Shown in pieces: positions 32,403 to 42,605 of a stretch of DNA of 64,000 nt. Made by a program: the position numbers and the translations under genes. Under the pieces are notes generated by a model. That model made no database searches. It was given only the letters and a program-made list of their open reading frames with translations, and was not told the origin of the DNA. This stretch comes from Capronia americana (Eukaryota; Ascomycota; Eurotiomycetes; Chaetothyriales; Herpotrichiellaceae), in contig JADWQD010000008.1 in NCBI GenBank assembly GCA_016110215.1, forward strand, positions 1 through 64,000, in the 5' to 3' direction. How positions within the stretch are numbered: position 1 is the stretch's first letter; each line of letters begins with the position of its first letter.

Positions 32403-33998
32403 TCAGCTTGTCTCTTCCGAGCTTGGTGGTGCGGAACTTGTTGTGGGCTGAGCCTCCTTCTTTGGGTCGCCGTGCTTGTTCATCCATCCGCCGAAAATCT
32501 CGCGCTTCAAGAGCCCGCCGACTTCGATGTTGGCAAAGTGAAGGGTGGCCAAGGCATCCTGCACGCCCGGTGCGCCGTCGGGATAGACGATATGTAGCCC
32601 CGAGTCCAGGGCAGGGTCTGGCCGGAACTTGTCATGATACGCCTTCTTGCCGCCGATTGGCAGGTGGCGGAAAGCGTGCCGGTAGCATGTCTTTGTGATG
32701 GCAGCCATTGGACGTGAGAGCCCGCTGACCTCACCGAGCTGGACCGTCGGCTCGAAACCAAGGCTCAGGTATCCGATGCCGGCCTGTTGAAGGAGGGACA
32801 TGGCGGAGAAGATGAGCAAGTCGGTGATGCCTTTGGGTGCGTCGGGCGTCGCGCAGTACGGATCAATGTGATACCCGTTATTCGCTCCGATCTTGCGCAA
32901 TGCCGCAAAGCCAATACAGTTCCCGTGCCGGTCTGTAGTGTAAAGGTAGGTCATCAGGGCCGGGATGGCAAAGGGGTCAAACACCGTCATGAAAGCCTGA
33001 GGCTGGCCAGACTGGTTGCGAGTCTCCCGCCACGAGTCGTATACCTGTCGTAATTTCTGCTCGAGAACCTCGTCGCGGGTGTGGGCAGGTGCATATGCGT
33101 GCACTGAAACACCACCTCTCTCCGGATCGAGCAGCTGTCTGTGCTGGGCCAGCATTCTCTTCTGCTCCTTCTCGTGCAGAACTGGATTGGTGAGAGGGTT
33201 GAGGACGCGCTCGGTGCCAAAGCGCATGGTGACCCATCGCCGCTTGCTTGCGTATGCGGCGAAGTCATCTGCCGCACCGAGGAATACGACACCCCACCGT
33301 CGTCGTTTGCGAAGGCCCCGGAACTCCTTGAGGATTTTGTCATACTGGGACGGATCGCACAAAGGGTCGCCTCCTACCACAGCAACGTTGTTCCTGACTT
33401 TATAGTAGAGTGCCGCTTGGTGGTCCTTTGTCATGAAGAATGAGTAAGATGCATCCAAGACGCCCATGTGTGACACTCGCCCGAATCGTTCGACAAGAGA
33501 GCTCAGAGCGGCGACTGCCTTGAAGTCATATAGCGTGAAGGTATAAATATCGTTTTTCTTTCGCTTCAGTTCGGCAGAAGACTCCTTCAAACTGGTTGTG
33601 CTAGGCGAGGTGATGCTGGCGCTCATTGATGCGGAGACATAATGCCTTTGGTGGCCATACTGGCCACTGTGAGAGACAACATCATGTGTAGTGATAGAAG
33701 TGCTCAATATCATGGTGCTGCTTTGATGCAACTGATGGGATTCCGGATTCAGAAATGCGTCCTGCTTCAAGACTTGCAATCGTTGAATGATATTCATGGA
33801 CTCGAGATCTTTGGTAGGCGACGTGAGCAAGGCTGCGAGCCCTCTTCCCAGCTGTTCAGAAAGCATCGGCTTCTGTGACCCTGGACTTCCAGTTTGCTTC
33901 TTGGGCGCCCTCCTCGGTTTTGGCGATGTGCTAGCAGGTCGTTTGTCTCGAACCGAAGTGTTGTTGTCGCGCTCGACTTCCTGTTGAGGTGAAGTCAT
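32403..33998 (-). CDS. Freestanding DUF2156 aminoacyl-tRNA transferase, ergosteryl-glycine synthase-like
   Basis: Single exon, 531 residues from the ATG giving MTSPQQ. About 140 Ser/Thr-rich, Lys-rich residues precede a DUF2156 domain of two GNAT-like halves. Landmarks: the strand IYTFTLYDFKAVAALSSLVERFG, the block YYKVRNNVAVVGGDPLC, the GFAALRKIGANNGYHIDPY core, and a C-terminal YHDKFRPD. In bacteria this domain is the lysyl/alanyl-phosphatidylglycerol synthase catalytic unit. In fungi DUF2156 proteins transfer an amino acid from aminoacyl-tRNA to ergosterol: fused to AspRS in ergosteryl-aspartate synthase and freestanding in ergosteryl-glycine synthase. No synthetase domain is fused here, so the glycine-type enzyme is the best guess. 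Activity is inferred from the family. No membrane spans, unlike MprF. Confidence 0.82.
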   Translation of the reverse strand: MTSPQQEVERDNNTSVRDKRPASTSPKPRRAPKKQTGSPGSQKPMLSEQLGRGLAALLTSPTKDLESMNIIQRLQVLKQDAFLNPESHQLHQSSTMILSTSITTHDVVSHSGQYGHQRHYVSASMSASITSPSTTSLKESSAELKRKKNDIYTFTLYDFKAVAALSSLVERFGRVSHMGVLDASYSFFMTKDHQAALYYKVRNNVAVVGGDPLCDPSQYDKILKEFRGLRKRRRWGVVFLGAADDFAAYASKRRWVTMRFGTERVLNPLTNPVLHEKEQKRMLAQHRQLLDPERGGVSVHAYAPAHTRDEVLEQKLRQVYDSWRETRNQSGQPQAFMTVFDPFAIPALMTYLYTTDRHGNCIGFAALRKIGANNGYHIDPYCATPDAPKGITDLLIFSAMSLLQQAGIGYLSLGFEPTVQLGEVSGLSRPMAAITKTCYRHAFRHLPIGGKKAYHDKFRPDPALDSGLHIVYPDGAPGVQDALATLHFANIEVGGLLKREIFGGWMNKHGDPKKEAQPTTSSAPPSSEETS

Positions 33999-34084
33999 AC
34001 TGCCGCCACAGCCCAGAAATGATTCTCTCGCTTTTGGAAAGTGGTGTGTGTGTGTCGATGATGGACAGGTAGGCAGAAGCCAAC

Positions 34085-34336
34085 TCAAAAGGCTGGTCGG
34101 CGCTGGGAAAGGCCTCTTTTATTGCCGCTGCGATTCTGACCGATCATACCATCCATGTTGACGTAGTTAGCATTCTTAACCTTTTTGTCCGCAGCCGACG
34201 GTCTGTTATCCCTTTTCGTGGTTGAAGAGCAGCCACCACAGGAATAGCAGCAGGTGACGGCATTGATCAGTATGCAATGGCTACAGCCGAATACGATTCT
34301 TCCCTGCGAGGCAATGCCTTCGTGCACTCCGGCCAT
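34085..34336 (-). CDS. Small Cys-rich ORF
   Basis: 83 codons from a real ATG. Six Cys lie in FGCSHC and TCCYSCGGC between residues 18 and 36, followed by a polar Lys/Arg/Asn tail. The tight CC/C..C spacing could be a zinc-binding or palmitoylated small protein. No family recognised. It sits just upstream of the DUF2156 gene on the same strand, so it could also be part of that gene's leader. Confidence 0.4.
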   Translation of the reverse strand: MAGVHEGIASQGRIVFGCSHCILINAVTCCYSCGGCSSTTKRDNRPSAADKKVKNANYVNMDGMIGQNRSGNKRGLSQRRPAF

Positions 34337-35651
34337 ATGGGCAAATGTTAATTGAGTTTGCCACGCAATCTTCTTGCTACTGCCACAGTTGTTGGTGATG
34401 GTATGATCGGCCGCGCAAGCCAGTAGCGCTCCACTCTAGGCGGAAGCCTTTTGGATTGGCTGCGCGGTTCAGCCGGCGGAGAGTAAGAGAAGACATCACG
34501 AGCTCGCATCGGACAAGCAGCTCGTACCTGATCCGACACCCACCGTATTGACTTACCGTACTATAAGCAGATTCCGCCTGCCACGGGCGGAGTCCGGAAT
34601 ACCGAGGCTGCCTTCCGCGCAGAACGGAGCCTGATGAGAAAACCCTCAATCCAAACCCTTTCCATCAACTGGAGTCTTATCCCATGTCTACCGGCTCTGG
34701 CAAACTGCTATGCATGCATTGCATGGAGCACAGTGTTTTCATCCGGTAGTTTACCACACAGAAGTAGGAAACTCGCTTCCTAGAGGGGCGCAGGTAGATT
34801 ACTGTATCAACCAGGAAACCACCCTGTGATGTCTTCAGGAGGCCAAAGACGTGTTCTCAGGACGTGCAATTGCCAACACGAGGTCAATCAACGGGTATTG
34901 ATCAGCGATAGAGTCCCTCGAATACGCAGGCTAGGTTGTAGAGGAATGTTGCAAGAGCACCATGGTTCGAAGCTACGTTGATGGTGTTTTCTCGAGACTC
35001 CACGAATCACTGCGTTGTGAGTCGACAACACTCTAGGAACCAGTATATTTCAAGTTCATGGAGGCTTTGGAGAAGGCAGCGCCAAGTAGTTGTAGGGGTA
35101 GAAGAGAATATTCATTTCGCTCAAGCTTGCCACCGCATTTTGTTGTGGCAATTGAGAAAAGAGGGCGCTACGGTGCGCCTGACGCGCCACTGACGCATGT
35201 TCTCGACGCGTTGGGCAAGCAATGTGAGTCAAGGCGGGGGAAGTGAAGGAAGTTCTGTTACAGAATGGATCATGTCGGCCTGGGCGGGGAGGGAGATCTC
35301 AAAAGTACAAAGCGACGGTGTCCACAGCTGAATACTCGTAGTGACACAGGACGTCTTCCAACTGGAGCTGGAAAACATCGTGTTTCCAACTTGAGTTGGA
35401 ACGCATCGCCTTCATCGACTCCGGATTTCCCTTTCACCTTCGCCTCATCGACTGCCTCAAAAATCTCATATCGCTCTCTTCGCCTGATGAATCTGCCTTC
35501 TCTATGCACTCGCTGAGGCTGTCAAGCCGCGCCCCACGCTCGCGGCCTGCCTCACCTCGCTGGATGCCTTCCTGCGCCACATTTGCCTGAACTTCTTTAA
35601 CCGCACCAAGCCCAGAATACATTCACTTCCAACAATTCTCACATCTCCAGC
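34337..35651. other. Long intergenic region with twin palindromes
   Basis: 1.3 kb without a supported gene. Includes two related 18-base palindromes at 35356-35401 and the promoter of the SNF2 gene. Confidence 0.5.
35356..35401. promoter_or_regulatory. Twin 18-bp palindromes, operator-like
   Basis: TTCCAACTGGAGCTGGAA at 35356-35373 and TTCCAACTTGAGTTGGAA at 35384-35401. The second has perfect 8-base arms around two bases; the first matches it at 16 of 18. They are 28 bases apart start to start and about 250-300 bases before the SNF2 gene ATG. Likely a pair of dimer-binding sites; the factor is unknown. Confidence 0.5.
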
Positions 35652-38600
35652 ATGGACGGACCCTCAGATCCAGCACTGCTCACTGAGATAGAAGACCTTC
35701 GCGACGAGATTGCCCTTAAGGAGGCCATTCTCGAAAGTCTCAATGACAATGGCAACGGCTCTGAGGACGACGAGCTGAGGAAGACGGCCAAGAAGGAACT
35801 CAAGAGACTTCGCAAGCACCTTCGCGTTCTGCAGCCTGCGCTGAAAGACGAGGAGGGGGATCTCGATCCATCGCAAGCTCTTGATCAGACGCCTGAAATA
35901 ACCCATGATTACCGTACTATCGGTCGTCCCCCACAGCCTACCCACCGAGCAGACCATCTTTCGCCCTCGACTCGATATGACCCGGCGAGTCGCAAGCGAC
36001 AACGCGCACTCTCCGATGATGAGAGACAAGAATCCTTCAAGTCCCGACGGACAACCCCCACCTCCGCCCTCACGGCGCCTTCGCCACCATCGACTTCTGC
36101 CAGCCTGGACAGCCTTGATGATCCTTTTCTCGACTCGTTGTTTGGAGGCTTGTCAAAAGAGGAGCTAGAGCACAACCAGGACTTCTGGAGACAGAAACAA
36201 CAGGAAGAGAACGATGAGAAAATCGCCCAGAGTCTCTCGCAAGAATGGGGGGTTGGACTGACCACGGAGCCGACACATCCCACTCTCCCATACCGTTCAG
36301 ACTATACACAATCGTTGCTTAGGCCGAATGGCTCATTCGTCAAATCAGAGCCCTCCGGTAGTACTAAACGCTCGGCCACCATCAAAGCAGACCCAGCCAC
36401 GGCCTATGTGTCCCCATCAAGAATGCGGGAGAATCCCACCACCTCGAGAGTTCCTGTCAAGCACGAACCGCTGGGAGGTGCTACTTTCAACGTCAAACAT
36501 GAACCAGGCATGAGTCCCTCATTGTCTATGCCTGGAGCATTTCCGGGCGCACTCCCGCAGAACCAATCCTATAATAGCCTCGGCGGGCTTTCTGTGTACA
36601 ATGGCCGAGCTGCTGGTGGACAGGGTATTGACAGTCTAGACCGATACCCACAGCAGTGGATCCAGTTAGATACAGATTCTGAAGGCGACGCCCTCCCCAG
36701 TGGTGTCGAGCGTTCCCTTGATGGATCCCGGGAACATGCGCAGACTCAAGCCGAACTAAGACAGCTTTTGCAACATATTCGCCCTGACGAAGAGATCACT
36801 GCAGACCAGATGCCAGAGCAACCCCACGGTCTGAAAGTATCCTTGATGCCACATCAAATTAGTGGCTTAGCTTGGATGAAGCGCATGGAGGAGGGCACCA
36901 ATAAAGGTGGCATTTTGGCAGACGACATGGGCCTTGGGAAAACTCTTCAAAGCATCGCGTTGATGCTCGAGCGCCCACCTCCTGAGAACAAGCATCGACC
37001 AACGCTCGTTGTGGCGCCCGTCGCACTCATGCATCAGTGGAAGCGGGAGATTGAGAAAATGGTTCGACCACGTCACCGTATGAACGTCTTCATCCTTCAC
37101 GGTGAGACTAGAAAAGCTACCTGGTCGAGCGTCAGGGCCTATGATGTCATACTGACCACCTACGGACTGCTCGCTTCTGAACTGAAGCGCAAGGCCGTCC
37201 TCGATGAGAAAGCCAAACGATTGCAGAACTATGTGCCCAGCACTGCCGAGGACTGCCCGGTTTTGGGTGACAGATCTCACTTTCATCGCGTCATACTAGA
37301 TGAGGCACACAATATCAGTAAGTCAAAATCGCCTTTGAAAGATGGATTGCGGAAATCGATATTTACCCTGACGATGCTGTTCCATTATCATTTTGCCCTA
37401 TTGTCATGATTCCCCGAGCCCTTCTCCAAGTCGACAGTCTGACAAATCTACTAGAGAATAGAACCACAAAGGCCGCTCACGCAGCTTGCCGTATACAGGC
37501 CGAGTATCGTTGGTGTTTGACAGGTATGACCCAGTCTCCTATTCCGTCGCGGCACTCATGGCGGACTTTTCAGTCGCGGGATCACCACCGCCGTCAGGAG
37601 CCAGTATTAACGTTTCTCAGGGACGCCTATGATGAATGAGACGGAGGAAATGTTTAGCTTGGTCAAGTTTTGTCGAATCCGTCCTTATTGTACGTGTCTC
37701 CGGATCTCTGTTCCGATGTCAACTTCATCCCGAAGCCATTCGATGCTGACCTGTAACAGGCGACTGGGAAAGGTTCCGCAAAGACATCGCGGCTCCCCTG
37801 AAGAGAAGACATGAGGTTCAACAGGAACGGGGAATGGCAACTCTTCAAGCTTTGCTCCGCGCTATCCTGCTCCGACGAACAAAGCAATCGAACATCCATG
37901 GCCAACCGATTCTTCAACTCCCTCCGAAAGAAACGACGGAAGACCGAGTTGTCTTTGGAGAGGACCAACGCGAATTTTATTTCGCCCTCGAGAACAGTGC
38001 TCAAATCCAGATGAACAGATGTAAGCCTGCCTTTTCCTGGTCTCACTGAGAATCAACTTCCAGGATTCCCGGCTCTTGTCTTCCCTTGTTGACAAGCTAA
38101 CTCGAAAATGCAGATCTACAGAGGGGGACTGTGGGCCGACACTATGCAAATATACTGGTCTTGTTGCTTCGTCTTCGTCAAGCAGGTGAGTCACTTTTTC
38201 CATTTTTTTCAGAACCTCAAAATTCCTTTTCGCAATCCAGTCTTATCATGCTAACAATTGAGCAGCATGTCACCCCTTCCTAGTCACCGCGAGCAAGGAT
38301 TTTGTTCAGCTTCCTGGTGGAGAATTAAATACGGACGCTCTGATGCGAAATGCTGCACAACTCGATATCAAGGTCGTCGAACGCCTGAAGCAACTTGACG
38401 CCTACGAATGTCCAATCTGCTTTGATGTCACCGAGAATCCCTCCTTGTTCTTCTGTGGGCATGCCGTGAGTACTTTCGAGATCCGATTCTGTCAATTACG
38501 TCGCATGCTAATAGGTCCTTGCAGATATGCGGAGATTGTCTTACTAGGTTGACTGACGATGGAAACAATAATGGTGGCAGACCGAAATGTCCACAATGCC

Positions 38601-39592
38601 GCGCCGACATCGACGTCAACAATGTCACAGATTTCACCAGTTTTCTGCGCGTCCATTGTCCAGAGCACGAATCACTGCAGGGGCTTGATCTACAGGGAGA
38701 ATCCGAGTCCGTCTCAGACTCCGACTCCGACTCAGATGATGAAAGCGATGATGGCGATGAAAGAGACGATCTCGGTGGCTTCATTGTCTACGACACGGAC
38801 CCTGACGACGAGTCTGGCTCACGAAAGCCGGCGCAACGGCGCAAGAAGAGCAAGAGGCGTTCAGAGAAGTCCCGAGCACGTCCAAAGCAGCCATCCAAAA
38901 GCCTTGGACAACTTCGCAAGGAAGGCATGCGTAATAAGAGCGCAAGGCGAAGGTATCTCAGACGCTTGAAGAAGACTTTCGAACCCTCGGCAAAGACTGT
39001 CCGAACCTTGGAGCTACTTGAGGAGATCAAGGATCGCGGCGGCGGCGAGAAGACCATCGTCTTCTCCAACTTCACGTCCTTTCTGGACATCATTGAGACT
39101 ACGCTTTACGATCACAGAACACTCAGTAACTATGTCCGTTACGATGGCTCGATGAGCAGCAATGAACGAAATGACGCCGTCTTGGAGTTTACGGAGAACC
39201 CAAACTGTGGTGTAATGCTGGTCAGTCTACGTTCTGGGAACGCGGGCCTGAATCTAACAGCCGCGAATCATGTCATCATGCTTGACCCTTTCTGGAATCC
39301 CTTTGTCGAATACCAGGCAGCGGACCGTTGCCATCGTATTGGACAGCAGCGTCCAGTCACCATTCATCGGGTTCTCATAGGTCAGGATGACCCCCAGGAC
39401 GGGGATCGTCTGACCGGGGATGGAGCTCCGAAAGACCCTTCAGTGGGTTATACAGTCGAGGACCGAATCCTAAACCTCCAAGAGAAGAAACGTCGGCTTG
39501 TCGAAACCGCGCTGGACGAAACCGCAGGCCGCCAAGTATCTCGACTTGGTGTGCGAGAATTGGGTTACCTTTTTGGACTCAACAGCCTTTGA
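35652..39592 (+). CDS. Uls1-like SNF2 translocase with internal RING finger
   Basis: Predicted 1134 residues from seven exons (35652-37317, 37455-37523, 37621-37689, 37760-38020, 38114-38185, 38266-38465, 38525-39592; 1135 codons exactly). Acidic coiled N-terminus, then a SNF2 ATPase lobe with Walker A DDMGLGKT, DEAHNIK and LTGTPMMN. A C3HC4 RING begins at YECPICFDV and continues through FFCGHAICGDC to KCPQC, followed by an acidic Ser/Asp tract and a basic patch. The helicase C lobe has TIVFSNFTSFLD, SLRSGNAGLNLTAA and DRCHRIGQ. RING inserted between lobes without a HIRAN domain fits Uls1/Rrp1-2, nuclear translocases that remove or ubiquitylate SUMO-marked proteins; Rad16 is an alternative. 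The motif usually read RQACCHP is RQAACHP with this splice choice. Confidence 0.9.
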
Positions 39593-40003
39593 ACAAACTC
39601 GCCTTATCAGATGCCACCATCAGCAAACAGACCGCTTAACCTCAATCACAACAAGGTTGTCGCTTTCAGCCATGCGATGCCCTGAAGTGGAGCATGACGA
39701 ACCCGTTATGACACGGCACATTACACCTGGACATGAAATAGATCCGGCTGCGGGCTCACGCCCATGGGAATACGACTAATGATGGCATGATGAAGGGGGA
39801 CTCTTTGTCCGTTTCCGCAGGGCGTTGGAACTCTTGACATTTACGGCACGGGATACCCCCCTATCGAATGGTTGCAGGCTGAAGACGACGCAGCCGCATA
39901 TGTACCTACACATAGGACTCAAGTGCATAGCATCTCACTAAGACGTGGACGTCGTGCCCAACAACAGCCTGTACCTGGGCAAATACACAGCTTCTACGTA
40001 TGG
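39593..40003. other. Intergenic between convergent genes
   Basis: About 410 bases; two 3' UTRs, no gene seen. Confidence 0.5.
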
Positions 40004-42026
40004 CTAATATACGAAGATGAAATCCTCGTTCTCCCAGTCGGTCTTGTCATCGAAAGCATGATGACCTATCACGTCTTCCTCTTGACCCTCGTCAGCGGCG
40101 TCTGCTCTCGCCTTCACCCGGCTCATTGACACATCCTTGATGAATGCAGGCTTCCCCAGGCGTTCACGGGCGCTTGAATGCTTTTTGTTGAGGATCATGA
40201 GGTAGAAAACTTGGGCCGCATACAGTCCGATGAGGACGACAAACAAGGCGAGACTGTTATTTTCCGTCAGCATTTGGCCTGGTGGACAATACCGATCTTC
40301 TTACTTTGAGAGTAACCCTCGGTGGTAAAGCGGTGCTTCCCCCGTCGTGTAAAGATTGGGGCCGAGCACATTACCAGCGCATTGAGCGATGAAAAGTGCT
40401 CCGGTGGTGACCTACAAAGCATCAGCCATCGGCCGCAGGGGGCGAAAGTTTCGAGACTACCTTCTTCTTGGTCTCTCCGGCAGTATTGCCAGCGGACCAC
40501 GAGTATATCAGGGGTGCTACTTCGATTAGCATTATCAGACAATCTCAGTTCGCGATAGTACATACTGATTCCGGGATACACAGATATCTGTTCCTGTCAG
40601 CCTCGAACCACGGGAGGAGAAAGGGCCCAACTCACCAAGTAATACGCCACCAACAGGGGTGCCTTCGCTGATGCGTCTCGCGGCAGATGCAGGAGCATGG
40701 CGCATCCTGCAATCGGGGGAAGGCTGAGGAACGCCAGCACGGGGCTTTTCATCTTCAACGCCGTCGCTGCCCAGGCACCGCCCATTGTGGCGACGAGCTG
40801 GACCGCACCAAACGGCATGTTGAGGAGAATCGTTTCAAACTGGTCGAAGCCAAAGTTCTTCACAATGAGAGGTCCAAAAGTCGATACACCACCGCTCGGT
40901 ACGGAGATGGCGAACATCATTGCACACCATAGCCAGGTCTTGAGGTCAAGAGCGGCTTCCTTCACGTGGGCCCACTTCCACTGGGTGCCCTCGACGCCCT
41001 GATTGTTTGCCCTCAGCCTAGCATGATCAGCATGTGTGATTCTGTGTCCCGTGGGTCGTCTGTCTCACCTCTCGATGGCAACCAATCTATCATCGCCTTT
41101 CAGGAAACGGGCAGTGAGCGGCGAGTCGGGAAGGAAGAACCATACCACCACGGAAAACACGACGGTGATCAGGCCGAAGAACAGGAAGATAATCTGCGAC
41201 ATGTGTTAGCAGTGGCAGACCACGTCGACGCAATCCCAACACACCTGGTAAGGTTTGAGAACACTTGAGTGTATATGACCAATGCCGTAGGTCAACAACG
41301 AGCCGAAGATGTTGGTTATGCCATTCATGGCGTACCAGGCTCCAAGCCTCACAGGTTGCTCGCGTCGACGCCACCACATCTGAGTAAGAGCGATGAAGGC
41401 CGGTGCTAGAGAAGTGTGAGCAACTCAAGGTGCGGTGTGAAGGTAGACTCTTCCTTACCCACTCCAGCCTCAAACAGTCCGAGGAATAATCGACACACCA
41501 ACAGCCCTGCGAAATTATGCGCAGCCGGCATGCTGCTCAAGGCGATTCCCCACAGCAGGACGATAACAGCCAGGAACTTGCCCAACGGCAATTTCACGAG
41601 AATGTACGCGATCAATGGCTGTGCGACCAGCTGGGCCAGATAGACAACAGAGCCCAGCCAGGAATACTGGTGACCGACCAGGTTGGCATCGTCGACTAGG
41701 CCGAATACCGAAGCATATGCCAGGGTCGCTTTGTCCAGAGCTTGCAGGAAGTATATCCCAAGCACGACGGGTAGGATGAGCAGGTCGATCTTTTTCAGGA
41801 CTCGGGCATTATTCTCCGGGGTGAGGACAACGCGTTGGCCTCCCGCGTCGCTGAGAATCTTGTTGGCCTTGTCGTTCTTCAGCAGGTCATCAATGTCAGT
41901 CTTGCTTTCAACATGGTCGATGGGAGCTTTGACGCTAGGGTCTTCCATCTTGGCTGCTGGGCGGCTGAATCTCGAGAAGACTTTGGAAGTATCCCTGGCT
42001 CTGACGGCCGGGGATTCTGCTATCAT
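40004..42026 (-). CDS. MFS transporter, anion:cation symporter (allantoate/nicotinate-permease-like)
   Basis: Plasma-membrane carrier of about 500 residues with 12 expected spans, in about eight exons. Exon 1 runs from 42026 to about 41459. The last exon encodes NSLALFVVLIGLY and ends FIFVY. One exon (near 40572-40593) seems only 22 bases long (ISVYPGI). Family marks: LPVVLGIYFLQALDKATLAYASVFGL in span 1, the FLGLFEAGVAPAF signature, WWRRREQPVR after span 4, and GLLSKNSLA late in the chain. These are Dal5/Tna1-type ACS features, transporting organic anions. The start could be 42026 or an in-frame ATG at 41950 (MEDPSVKAP). It shares a 580-base divergent promoter with the GH31 gene. Substrate unknown. 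Confidence 0.85.
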
Positions 42027-42605
42027 AAATACTCCCTAGGCGAAAGGTTGCATCGACTTGAAATCGGGGTCGCCATCCGATCTCGACTTGCGATACCCCA
42101 TACCGTCCATAATTTCCGGGGGGACCATTGCCTGTCGCTCCCTGCGGAGTGGATAGGTCGACTGATTCCGCTCTCCAGGAACGGGCACGCATGACCGGGG
42201 ACGATCTGCGGCACCACCAACGCGGGGAAATCACTCGAAGAAGAGGGCAATCGGCGTCGGAGCTGTCAGCGCCAGTGGCAAGGCTAAAGGAAGCAGCAAT
42301 GGCCTGGATTGGTAGAGCAACAGCAGATTGCAGGGATCGCACTTGGCAGCCGAACTCCGATGGCTGCCTCGTCCTTTGTCGCCTCTCGGAGCAGCTGGCA
42401 TGTTTGTGTGCAATTCATCGCCTTGACGAACCGACGGACACGTCGCAAACATGGCCGAACACCTGACTCTGAAGCATCCGAGAGCCTCCAAGTTAAGTAC
42501 TGTCCTTGGGTAACCTCCATCTGCAATGCCCTTCTTTTGTTGGGACAGTGTCTACTCCTTACCAGCTTCTTCCGCCTTGTCCCTCCTGCTTTCCACGACT
42601 CCAGT
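42027..42605. other. Divergent promoter between MFS carrier and GH31 gene
   Basis: About 580 bases. The open frame running into the GH31 gene from 42309 lacks an ATG until 42360; I treat this part as promoter and 5' UTR. Confidence 0.45.
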
